Source: Paracoccaceae bacterium
GTDB lineage: Bacteria; Pseudomonadota; Alphaproteobacteria; Rhodobacterales; Rhodobacteraceae
Assembly: GCA_016744015.1 (NCBI GenBank)
Contig: JADGFD010000001.1
Span: 124,001 to 188,000 of the forward strand
Direction of reading: 5' to 3'
DNA: 64,000 nucleotides
The notes beneath the pieces are model-generated. The model worked only from the letters and a program-made list of their open reading frames with translations, was not told the DNA's origin and did not search any database. The translations under genes and the position numbers were made by a program. Shown one piece after another: positions 57,416-64,000 of this stretch (position 1 is its first letter; every line of letters starts with the position of its first letter).

Positions 57416-57693
57416 TTTGTGAGAATCAGTTTTTGCTGGCGCGTAATGCGCAGCGTGTAAATTTGACCGTCAAGCTTGATTTGGGCAATATTGCCGCCAA
57501 CGGTTAAATCTCGTGCATCGAATATTGGGAAATCTTGCTTTGTCGCTTCCATTTTGGGGTTCTCCAGCCTATCTAGCATAGCTTCAAGCGGCGTGTCTGC
57601 CGGCGCACCATGGTCAACCGCAGCTTGGAAAATTTCCAAGCGATCAGGCCGAGTATAGGCCTTGCATTCATTTTTGCCGTCGCGATCATCCAC
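57412..57693 (-). CDS. hemP: Haemin uptake protein HemP with N-terminal extension
   Basis: 93 residues. The C-terminal 40 residues are classic HemP: DARDLTVGGNIAQIKLDGQ followed by YTLRITRQQKLILTK. Usual HemP proteins are about 60 residues; the N-terminal 47 here are unrelated. An internal ATG at about 57552 would give the normal size. First gene of the imelysin operon. Confidence 0.85.
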   Translation of the reverse strand: MDDRDGKNECKAYTRPDRLEIFQAAVDHGAPADTPLEAMLDRLENPKMEATKQDFPIFDARDLTVGGNIAQIKLDGQIYTLRITRQQKLILTK

Positions 57694-57762
57694 GCTTAAT
57701 CCTCGCTATCGTGTGTTCGCCTTGGCTGTCCTTACTTAACGGAGTTGCTAGGTATGCCTATA

Positions 57763-57790
57763 CTTGACAAAAATACTTTGCTACGTCAAG
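57763..57790 (-). promoter_or_regulatory. Inverted repeat in the hemP promoter
   Basis: CTTGAC (57763-57768) and GTCAAG (57785-57790) form perfect 6-base arms 16 bases apart. On the minus strand a TTGACG -35-like hexamer falls in one arm and an AAGTAT -10-like hexamer by the other, about 70 bases from the hemP start, so a bound regulator would block or control this promoter. Does not match a standard Irr (ICE) box. Confidence 0.4.
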
Positions 57791-57869
57791 GAATAACTGA
57801 GTAAATTACTTATTTTTTGCAATTGATTGATTTTAAAGAGTAATATATCTAGCTCTAGCAAGAAACAGC

Positions 57870-58037
57870 CTATTCCTGCTCTTTCGGGCATTCAGGCATT
57901 GCCGATGTGCCTTGCTCGATGAACCCGCTGGCTGATCGAAAAATAGAGGTTGCGGCCATACTGTTTTGCGTGGCAAACCCGAGCCCCTCGTTTGCCCCCA
58001 TAGCAAAAAGCGCTGTAGCGAGTGCATCTGCGCGTAG
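57870..58037 (-). pseudogene. C-terminal remnant of an ApbE-type FMN transferase
   Basis: Minus-strand translation gives ADALATALFAMGANEGLGFA, then a short helix and a C-terminus ending at the TAG at 57870. ADALATALF...G is the conserved C-terminal motif of ApbE proteins. No start or N-terminal domain is present, so this is a fragment of a lost gene, distinct from nosX. Confidence 0.6.
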
Positions 58038-58094
58038 TTACCAAGCAAGCAGGTGAATGGCGCGAAGTCGTATCATTAAAAATTTATTTATGGG

Positions 58095-58179
58095 AGTGAG
58101 AATAAAAACCGGACCTGCCGCGTAACCCTTGTAAGAGCGCCAAAATGGTTGCTCATCACATCGAAGTAGGAGTTCTAAC
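58095..58179 (+). promoter_or_regulatory. Putative ECF-type promoter and leader, copy A
   Basis: Aligns without gaps to 60142-60226. Shared core: GTGAGAATAAAA, then CCTGCCGCGTAACCCTT and a GAGCGCCAA block; GTAACC is at 58122-58127, 52 bases before the ATG. GTAACC resembles -35 elements of some ECF sigma factors. The ECF gene of this locus is the obvious candidate to read it. Confidence 0.55.
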
Positions 58180-58581
58180 ATGAAACTTATCGCCGCACTT
58201 ACCCTTGGAGTTATCGTCGCTGGTTGCGAGCAGGCATATGCTCAATCAACTTATTACCCGACAACCGCCGCGCCTGAAGTGATTACGCTCGCCGCTGGGC
58301 ACGGCCCTCTGGCCGCCGCAAACGGCTTGACGCTTTATACCTTTGACAATGACAGCGCGGGCACATCTAACTGCTACGACGGCTGCGCCACCAATTGGCC
58401 ACCATATTTGGCAGAAGCAGGCGCTGCAGCCCCCGGTGAAGGCTTCACCACCGTTCAGCGCCGCGATGGCACACAGCAATGGGCCAAAAATGGCGCACCG
58501 CTTTATTTCTGGATTGGCGATAGCGCACCCGGCGAAACAAATGGCGACGGTGTTGGCGGCGTTTGGCACACCGCACACTAG
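58180..58581 (+). CDS. Secreted-repeat lipoprotein (COG4315 type)
   Basis: 133 residues. The lipobox IVAGC follows MKLIAALTLGV. The body is a single COG4315/Lipoprotein_15 unit: GLTLYTFDNDSAGTSNCYDG, CATNWPPYL and RRDGTQQWAKNGAPLYFW. Family function unknown; often next to ECF sigma genes. A strong hairpin follows it. Confidence 0.88.
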   Translation: MKLIAALTLGVIVAGCEQAYAQSTYYPTTAAPEVITLAAGHGPLAAANGLTLYTFDNDSAGTSNCYDGCATNWPPYLAEAGAAAPGEGFTTVQRRDGTQQWAKNGAPLYFWIGDSAPGETNGDGVGGVWHTAH

Positions 58582-58588
58582 CATCGCA

Positions 58589-58626
58589 GGGGACAGCCGG
58601 GCCAGAAACATGGGCCGGCTGTCCCC
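58589..58626 (+). terminator. Strong hairpin between lipoprotein and sigma genes
   Basis: Perfect 12-base stem GGGGACAGCCGG / CCGGCTGTCCCC with a 14-base loop and no T run. It is likely an attenuator that limits read-through into the sigma gene, or a 3' stabiliser of the lipoprotein mRNA. Confidence 0.6.
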
Positions 58627-58732
58627 ACGCGCTTTGGAAGGGCATCGTTGCAAGGCAGACGTATTAAATCACTTGTCAGCATCCCGCATTATAGGCCATT
58701 GTGGAGCCACCACGCTTGAATGGACTTATGTG

Positions 58733-59245
58733 ATGGAAATGACACCCGACCAGTTCAAAACGGATGTAATAAATTTACTGCCACGCTTACGCCGCTTTGC
58801 CCTAAGCCTGACCCGCTCTGGCCCTGATGCAGATGATTTATTGCAGGATGCCTGCATGGCTGCGCTGCAGAAGTGGCAGCAGTATGACCCGTCACAGCCG
58901 CTGGACCGCTGGATGTTTCGCGTGGTGCGCAATCTTTGGATAAGCGAGCTTCGCAAGCGCAAGGTGCGCCATGGCGAAGGGCAGGTGGACGCTGAAGAAA
59001 CCGCAGAGCTACGTGTGGCCGGCACCCCGGACGATACATTTACCGCCAAGCAAGTGTGTCGCAAGGTCGCTGATCTTCATGCTGATTTATCCCAGCCGTT
59101 AATGCTGGTCTGCGCCGAAGGTTACAGCTATCGCGAAACGTCAGATTTGCTTGGCATACCCATTGGCACGGTGATGAGCCGCATACACCGCGCGCGAAAG
59201 TTACTTGTATCAGGTTTAGCCGTAGGGGAGAGTGCCTCGAAATGA
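58733..59245 (+). CDS. ECF RNA polymerase sigma factor
   Basis: 170 residues. Region 2: SLTRSGPDADDLLQDACMAA followed by LQKW. Region 4: EGYSYRETSDLLGIPIGTVM followed by SRIHRARKLL. ATG 58733 (or 58739) is the family-like start. The stop overlaps the anti-sigma start (ATGA). Confidence 0.93.
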   Translation: MEMTPDQFKTDVINLLPRLRRFALSLTRSGPDADDLLQDACMAALQKWQQYDPSQPLDRWMFRVVRNLWISELRKRKVRHGEGQVDAEETAELRVAGTPDDTFTAKQVCRKVADLHADLSQPLMLVCAEGYSYRETSDLLGIPIGTVMSRIHRARKLLVSGLAVGESASK

Positions 59246-60009
59246 TAGATTTTTCAGAAAAATTGAGCGCCTATCTCGATGGTGAACTGGATGATACCGC
59301 GGCCAAAGACGTTGAAGCCCGCTTAGCCGCTGATCCAGCGGCACAAGCAGAGCTGGATAACCTGATGCAGGCTGACGCGCTGGCCCAAGAAGAGCTTGAG
59401 GCGCAATTGAAAGAGCCCGTCGCTTTTTCACTCGCCCAACAAATAATGGCCAGCCCGATGCCGGATCGCCAAGCGCCACGGGCGCGCCCGATCTGGGGGT
59501 CATTGGCCGCGAGTCTTGTTGTATTTGCCCTTGGCGGCATTGGGGGCTACGCGTTCAAAGGGCAAGCGCCGGCGGTTCAAACCAAAGGATGGATCGCGCA
59601 AGTCGCCGATTACCACGCGGTTTATGCGGGCCAAAACCGCCATCTGGTTGAGGTCGGTGCCGACGAGGCTGACCATATTGAAGCTTGGCTTGGCAATACG
59701 ATTGGCGCCAGCTTCACAATTCCGGATCTGTCCGGTTTTGGGCTGACCTTCCAAGGCGGGCGCTTATTGGTCGCCAATGCCAAACCGGTGGCACAGCTGA
59801 TGTATCGAGATGAAAATGGGGCCATTGTGGCACTTTGCCTGCAAAGCAGCACCAAAAATGCGGAGGGCCCCCCGACGCTAAAAGAGCAAGCCATCAACGG
59901 CTTTGATTTTGTATCCTGGAGTGCGGAAGACGCGGACTATGTCGTTATTGGCCCGAACGGGCATATTGACCTGAGAGCCATAGCAACCACCGCCGCCTTG
60001 GAAATCTAA
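59242..60009 (+). CDS. Membrane anti-sigma factor
   Basis: 255 residues. The N-terminal cytoplasmic part (LSAYLDGELDDTAAKDVEAR) matches the anti-sigma zinc-finger-like fold without its His-Cys-Cys set. A transmembrane helix (WGSLAASLVVFALGGIGGYA) is at about 83-102, with a periplasmic domain beyond. It should hold the upstream sigma factor inactive until a periplasmic signal arrives. Confidence 0.88.
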   Translation: MIDFSEKLSAYLDGELDDTAAKDVEARLAADPAAQAELDNLMQADALAQEELEAQLKEPVAFSLAQQIMASPMPDRQAPRARPIWGSLAASLVVFALGGIGGYAFKGQAPAVQTKGWIAQVADYHAVYAGQNRHLVEVGADEADHIEAWLGNTIGASFTIPDLSGFGLTFQGGRLLVANAKPVAQLMYRDENGAIVALCLQSSTKNAEGPPTLKEQAINGFDFVSWSAEDADYVVIGPNGHIDLRAIATTAALEI

Positions 60010-60141
60010 CAGGCAAGGAGCCCGAATGGCCTGCCGCCTAAGCCGCTGTAGGTTTCTTTCGCAGCGTCATTCCCGTTTGCGCATAATACGCGGCTAACGG
60101 GCGGCCCAGAAATGAGCGCATTTTGAAAGAATAATTACAAA

Positions 60142-60226
60142 AGTGAGAATAAAATACAGGCCTGCCGCGTAACCCTTTTAGGAGCGCCAATTGGGTTGCT
60201 TATCATACAAAAGCAGGACCTCTAAC
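60142..60226 (+). promoter_or_regulatory. Putative ECF-type promoter and leader, copy B
   Basis: Duplicate of 58095-58179 at a constant offset of 2047 bases. GTAACC is at 60169-60174, again 52 bases before the ATG. Conserved position and sequence argue for co-regulation of the two secreted-protein genes. Confidence 0.55.
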
Positions 60227-60940
60227 ATGAAACTAATCGCCACAATTGCCCTTGGGTTAATCGTCGCCGGTTTCGAGCAAGCTTATGCTCAATCAGCTGA
60301 TTACTCAGCAAACACCACATCTGAACCACTCACGCTGGCTGCCACTGCGCCCACGGCTGACTGGTCTGGGCAGTTTGTGGGTGGTTACTTGACTTATGGC
60401 GAGGGGTCCTATCTGCAGGGTAGTGACACAGGACGGGTTGGCGTCAATGTGGATGTGGACGGCTTTGGTCTTGGCCTGCGCTATGGCCAAAACTGGCAAA
60501 AGGGCACATTTGTCTTTGGGTTTGATATGTCTGTCCAGTCAGGCATTGACGGGATCACAGCCCAAGGCACTGGTGGACCAAACTTCTTTTGTGGCACCGG
60601 TGATTGTAACGTCAGCATTAATGCTTTGGCAACTATTCGAGGCCGCTACGGCATGGTTTTTGGCGATGGTAAAACCATGGCATATGGCGCTTATGGGCTT
60701 GCTATTGGTGCAATTGACGGTGGGATTTTCAATGCTAGGCAGCAAGGTTCGTCAACGGCTGTTGGCTATACCGCGGGCATCGGGCTTAGCCGCATGGTAA
60801 CGAACCGTATCAGCGTTTTTGGCGAAGTAAATTATGTCGATCTTGGCGACATAGAATTTGGTGCTGCTAGCGGTAATGAAACTTTTTTGGGTGAAGGTGA
60901 TTTCGCTACGGTTTCAATTGGTGTGGATTATCGGTTTTAA
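60227..60940 (+). CDS. Outer-membrane beta-barrel protein
   Basis: 237 residues. The signal peptide (MKLIATIALGLIVAGFEQAY) is almost the same as in the lipoprotein at 58180, but the lipobox Cys is Phe here. The mature part is a small OmpA/OMP_b-brl-type barrel: alternating strands such as WSGQFVGGYLTYGEG and a C-terminal phenylalanine (VSIGVDYRF). Likely target of the local ECF sigma factor. Confidence 0.88.
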   Translation: MKLIATIALGLIVAGFEQAYAQSADYSANTTSEPLTLAATAPTADWSGQFVGGYLTYGEGSYLQGSDTGRVGVNVDVDGFGLGLRYGQNWQKGTFVFGFDMSVQSGIDGITAQGTGGPNFFCGTGDCNVSINALATIRGRYGMVFGDGKTMAYGAYGLAIGAIDGGIFNARQQGSSTAVGYTAGIGLSRMVTNRISVFGEVNYVDLGDIEFGAASGNETFLGEGDFATVSIGVDYRF

Positions 60941-60997
60941 TAGGTGCATTCCGAAACATACTTTTTTAACCAGTCGAAGTTGTTCTCAGTAACGTTA

Positions 60998-61025
60998 GGG
61001 TCACCTTTTTAAGGTGGCCCTTTTT
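60998..61025 (+). terminator. Intrinsic terminator after the barrel gene
   Basis: GGGTCACCTT/AAGGTGGCCC, ten pairs including one T-G, loop TTT, followed by TTTTT. It closes the sigma/secreted-protein locus. Confidence 0.85.
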
Positions 61026-61101
61026 CTGGCGCAAAGTCAGATATCATATACGAAGGGGGCCATTTCGGTTGAGTCCCCAAAGAAACTCTAAGGAAAAGTG
61101 A

Positions 61102-61138
61102 GGCAAACTTCGGGGTTTTGCCCTACTTTGCCGAAGTT
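61102..61138. repeat. Nested inverted repeat in an otherwise empty gap
   Basis: AACTTCGG (61106-61113) pairs with CCGAAGTT (61131-61138). No T run follows on either strand. Apart from the terminator and this, I see nothing in the 394 bases between the barrel gene and the next minus-strand gene. Confidence 0.35.
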
Positions 61139-61334
61139 GATGTGCCAAAGTGTCCAATCGCACGCCGCTATCCGCTGAAAATAGCTGGCTTTGTCTATAT
61201 CGAGCGCAGACAGCCTTCCGGTTTCGCTTGTTATATCTCAATCGACGGGCAAACGGGCAATGAAAACGGCGCTGTCGAAAGCTGCTTTAACCGGTGCGAT
61301 AACGACCGGCCAAGGCAATAATAAGCCCGCAAAA

Positions 61335-62141
61335 CTATGCAGACAGTTTGAGCCAAGCGGCAATTTCAACCATCACACGCGCTGTGAGGGCTGGTATCGA
61401 GCTTTGCTCAATCACCATCGGGCCCTCCAAGCTGGCGGGTGGAAACAGGATCCATGTGTCGTCATCCGCATTGGTCATGACGCTAAAGGGGCGCGCGTTG
61501 CGGGCAACATTGTCTGCGCAATAAAGAATGCTCAACATGCCTGCCGCGCTGGGGGCGGCCATGGCTTGCTGGATTGAAGCGGCATCTTGGCTTGATGCCC
61601 CGAGCTTCACCAGCTTTGCACTGGCCACATCGGCTTGCCCATTGGTTGCCAATTGATGTATCTCGGCCAAGGCTTCTTGGGTTGAATCAATGCGCGCACC
61701 GGCTTGCACCGGGCTGCGCGCTGCACCCAAAAAACCCACACAGGCCAGCGTGGCCGCTGTGAGGTCGGCGTAATGTGTCAGCTCAAACATGCCATCAGGG
61801 TGGCGGGTCAGCCCCAGCACGGTCTCTTTTGCCATATGCACGGTAAACCGGCGCATGCCGTCGCCTTCTTTGCGCTGCGCCATGAGCACAAGCACGGGGT
61901 CGGCCAGTGTCAGCACAGCAGAGGTGACCTCATCGGTAAAGTTGAGGCCGTCTTCTTCCGTGCCTATGAGCCGGCCAGCCTCGGCGAGGCGTGCGGCGCC
62001 GTCAGCATACCAGCGCTTGGGGTCACCATCGGCCTCGGTGGTTGGCAAAAAGGGGTCACGGCCCCAGCCAACAATGTCGGTGGTTTCTGAATAGGAAAAC
62101 GCATAGGCGAGTTCGGAGGGGTGCATTGTGATCGTGGTCAT
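61335..62141 (-). CDS. Uncharacterised protein, partner of the coiled-coil PLA2-like protein
   Basis: 268 residues, no signal peptide or membrane segment. Mixed alpha/beta sequence; no family recognised. The run of hydrophobic strands (LVLMAQRKEGDGMRRFTVHM) and the domain size vaguely recall secretion-associated chaperones. Its start lies 3 bases after the upstream gene's stop, so it is co-expressed and could be an adaptor, chaperone or immunity protein. All of that is inference. Confidence 0.7.
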   Translation of the reverse strand: MTTITMHPSELAYAFSYSETTDIVGWGRDPFLPTTEADGDPKRWYADGAARLAEAGRLIGTEEDGLNFTDEVTSAVLTLADPVLVLMAQRKEGDGMRRFTVHMAKETVLGLTRHPDGMFELTHYADLTAATLACVGFLGAARSPVQAGARIDSTQEALAEIHQLATNGQADVASAKLVKLGASSQDAASIQQAMAAPSAAGMLSILYCADNVARNARPFSVMTNADDDTWILFPPASLEGPMVIEQSSIPALTARVMVEIAAWLKLSA

Positions 62142-62144
62142 GGG

Positions 62145-63686
62145 TTAATTCCAGATGAAATTTGCAAGAGCATCGAGCTTCTCTCCCACGCCTTCGGCAA
62201 GGTCGCCCACGGCGTCAGAGATTTCCTCATATTTTTCGACAACAGTTTCCGAGACCTTCTCAACACCGTCCGCCAGAGCGTCGCGGGCTTCAAGCACTTC
62301 GGCTTCGATCTCGTCAACAAGTGCGCCAAGATCCTCGGCGGCTTCTTCAGCCCGATCCTCCAAGTCCTCTTTGATCTCGTTGGCCTTGTCGATCGCCTCT
62401 TGTTTGGTTTCCTCAAAGGCGGCAATGATTTTGTCGATCTCTTCGGTGGCGTCAGCCCGCACGCCTTCCAGCGCTTTCTCAAGCTCGACCACGGCGTCAT
62501 CAAACATCTCTTCAGCCATTTCTTTACCATCTTCCAGAGCGCCATCCAGCCCTTTCTCGCTCCCCCAATACCAGATACCGCTTGCCTGACCCTTATAATG
62601 TTCTTCTATTTCCAGTCCAATGAACTCGAATCCGTCAAAGATCATCTCCTCAATTTCACTGCCCCGATAGTTATAGCCCGGGCCTTCTTCGTGAAAGGTA
62701 TCCAGATATCCCGCCGCGTCATGCACTGTGCCATGCACGGCAACTATGTTGTCCGGGGACAGATGCGGCGAGGGTAACTGGCCTGGGATCAAATCATTAC
62801 CCGGCCCCACAAGCCCGCCGGTGGGGCTAAGGAGCGTGGCAAAAACCTCGTGAATGCCAAGCGCATCTCCCAAAACCTTGCCAAACATCAGTTGCTCGTT
62901 AGAGCCGACAAAATCCGGGTGCTTTTGTTCGTCAACGCCGTCTGGTTCGGCTTGGCCTTTTTGGTCTCCAATGGCATCGCGCTGTTTGACTAGTATCAAA
63001 TAGCGCGCATAGTCCGCATCCAGATCAGCTACGGTCGGCGGCTCGCCCACGATCTCGGCAAGTTCGCCCAACACCTCGGCACGGTTCGCGCTCGAAAGGC
63101 CCTTTTCGATCTTCTTGATCACCTCTTTAAGCTCGGGCGTGCCTGCCCCTGCGAACTTCATGTCCTTGAGCTCTTCCATATATTCTTCGGTAAACACCTC
63201 ATCAAGCGCGTCATCGGCGAGGCTGATTTCCATCAGTTCTTCGGCGGTGAGGCCGTTGAGCCGCTCATTTTCCACCTTCTGCAAAAAGGTGTCAATCAGC
63301 CGTTCCAGCTCTTGTGCATGGTCCAGCGCGGTGGCGTAGTCCTCTTCGCTGGCGGCTTGATCGGCCGAAGATGCAGCATCAGTAACGGCGCGCTTATCTT
63401 GGCTAAAGGCTTCGTCATTGTTGGCTTCAACCGTGCTCAGGTCGGAGGCAATGCGGCTGCGCAGCGCTTCATAGGCGTTTTTGTTATCGACCCAAGCCTG
63501 CAATTTTTCGGCAATCATCCGCGTTGCGGTGTCGATCAGGCTTTCGACCTGATCAATCTCAGCTTGCTCCTCCGCGTCGACAACCCCGTCATCCCCGTGG
63601 GCCTCTGCTTGCAATGCTCTTAATTCGTCCCGCCACTTCGGAATTTGCGCTTCCGCAGCGCGAATCGCTTCAATATTTGAGGTCAT
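62145..63686 (-). CDS. Coiled-coil protein with a phospholipase A2-like core (effector candidate)
   Basis: 513 very acidic residues without signal peptide or cysteine. Residues 30-50 (DDGVVDAEEQAEID) resemble a Ca-binding EF loop. Residues 60-290 are helical. Residues 293-327 contain VGPGN, then AVHGTVHDAAGY: the GPGN loop plus HD-x3-Y-like pattern of phospholipase A2-like domains. A long coiled coil fills 385-510. ATG 63686 is chosen because upstream residues lack this character. Such domain mixes occur in contact-dependent effectors; activity is unproven. Confidence 0.65.
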   Translation of the reverse strand: MTSNIEAIRAAEAQIPKWRDELRALQAEAHGDDGVVDAEEQAEIDQVESLIDTATRMIAEKLQAWVDNKNAYEALRSRIASDLSTVEANNDEAFSQDKRAVTDAASSADQAASEEDYATALDHAQELERLIDTFLQKVENERLNGLTAEELMEISLADDALDEVFTEEYMEELKDMKFAGAGTPELKEVIKKIEKGLSSANRAEVLGELAEIVGEPPTVADLDADYARYLILVKQRDAIGDQKGQAEPDGVDEQKHPDFVGSNEQLMFGKVLGDALGIHEVFATLLSPTGGLVGPGNDLIPGQLPSPHLSPDNIVAVHGTVHDAAGYLDTFHEEGPGYNYRGSEIEEMIFDGFEFIGLEIEEHYKGQASGIWYWGSEKGLDGALEDGKEMAEEMFDDAVVELEKALEGVRADATEEIDKIIAAFEETKQEAIDKANEIKEDLEDRAEEAAEDLGALVDEIEAEVLEARDALADGVEKVSETVVEKYEEISDAVGDLAEGVGEKLDALANFIWN

Positions 63687-63886
63687 AATAGCTTTTCCAC
63701 TCAATGCTTCCTTGCCAGCCAGAATATTTGCTGGGCAGCACCAGTATAGGTTGCGAATTTCATTTGGCAAGCCTGCCGATTTTGGGGCGCATCGTTAAGG
63801 CAAAAGTTAATACTTTGATTATCGCCTTGCCTTGCCCCCACAAAAACGCAAACTTGTGAGGAAGCCCTAATTTTGAAGGATCACCC

Positions 63887-64000
63887 ATGAGCATTCCGCG
63901 CGCGCCTGGGCCAAAGTCGGCCACTGGTTTTTGGTTGGATGATAGCCGGCATCACGCGTGGCTAAAAGCCAACGCTGCCCGCCAGTTTACCTTTTTTGCG
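63887..64000 (+). CDS. Probable AGE-family sugar epimerase/isomerase (3' partial)
   Basis: Only the first 38 residues are in the window. GAAGGA lies ahead of the ATG. SRHHAWLKANAARQFTFFA resembles the N-terminal helix of N-acylglucosamine 2-epimerase/mannose isomerase proteins. Short evidence, so tentative. Confidence 0.45.
   Translation, partial: MSIPRAPGPKSATGFWLDDSRHHAWLKANAARQFTFFA

Overview
This window reads as chromosome of a marine-type alphaproteobacterium of the Rhodobacteraceae/Roseobacter kind. The gene order ctaC-ctaB-(small ORF)-ctaG-ctaE-surf1-thrC-M16 peptidase-GNAT, the rnhB/ccrM pair with GANTC sites, a Paracoccus-like nosCRZDFYLX cluster and an imelysin/DUF1513/HemP cluster all point that way. 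Genes are packed tightly, with many ATGA or TAATG overlaps. No tRNA, rRNA or CRISPR was seen.

Layout. 1-6012: a four-gene co-directional operon cut by the left edge: a degenerate ABC ATPase fused to a phosphatase-like domain, two dynamin-like GTPases, and a ferredoxin/flavin-reductase/truncated-globin fusion. This is the least conventional locus here. 6265-7428: TauE/SafE permease and an HTH-only LysR-like gene on the minus strand. 7533-16552: complete nitrous oxide reductase cluster behind an FNR-type box. 17004-18425: tldD. 18728-23032: aa3 oxidase subunits II and III with assembly factors, also behind an FNR-type box; subunit I is not in the window. 23040-27663: thrC, M16 peptidase, GNAT, FAD-linked dehydrogenase. 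27681-28991: a structured intergenic repeat and a frameshifted secreted-protein pseudogene. 28992-36375 (mostly minus): apt, a NadR-like gene, DUF2269, epimerase-DoxX, HdeA-like protein, mtnP, flavin reductase, a second repeat copy and ccrM; rnhB follows. 37168-41579: FAD monooxygenase with TRAP QM subunits, then a membrane-anchored DUF2726-like protein.

41598-50775 looks acquired. It opens with two decayed insertion sequences (IS5-like and IS200-like), then a MarR-type regulator, a TRAP transporter (QM and P) and a 1200-residue hydantoinase/5-oxoprolinase whose stop overlaps the start of a decayed glutamate dehydrogenase. A 5-oxoproline (or hydantoin-like) uptake and catabolism module is a reasonable reading.

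50844-57693 (minus) is a seven-gene operon: HemP, a conserved unknown, IrpA-type imelysin, dihaem oxidoreductase, second imelysin, DUF1513 and dihaem peroxidase, probably for iron/haem handling. 58095-60940 is an ECF sigma/anti-sigma pair flanked by two secreted-protein genes whose promoter, leader and signal-peptide DNA are duplicated without gaps. 61335-63686 (minus) encodes a coiled-coil protein with a phospholipase A2-like core and a partner, resembling an effector/accessory pair. The right edge cuts a probable AGE-family epimerase.

All assignments come from reading motifs and context; no database search or structure prediction was run.
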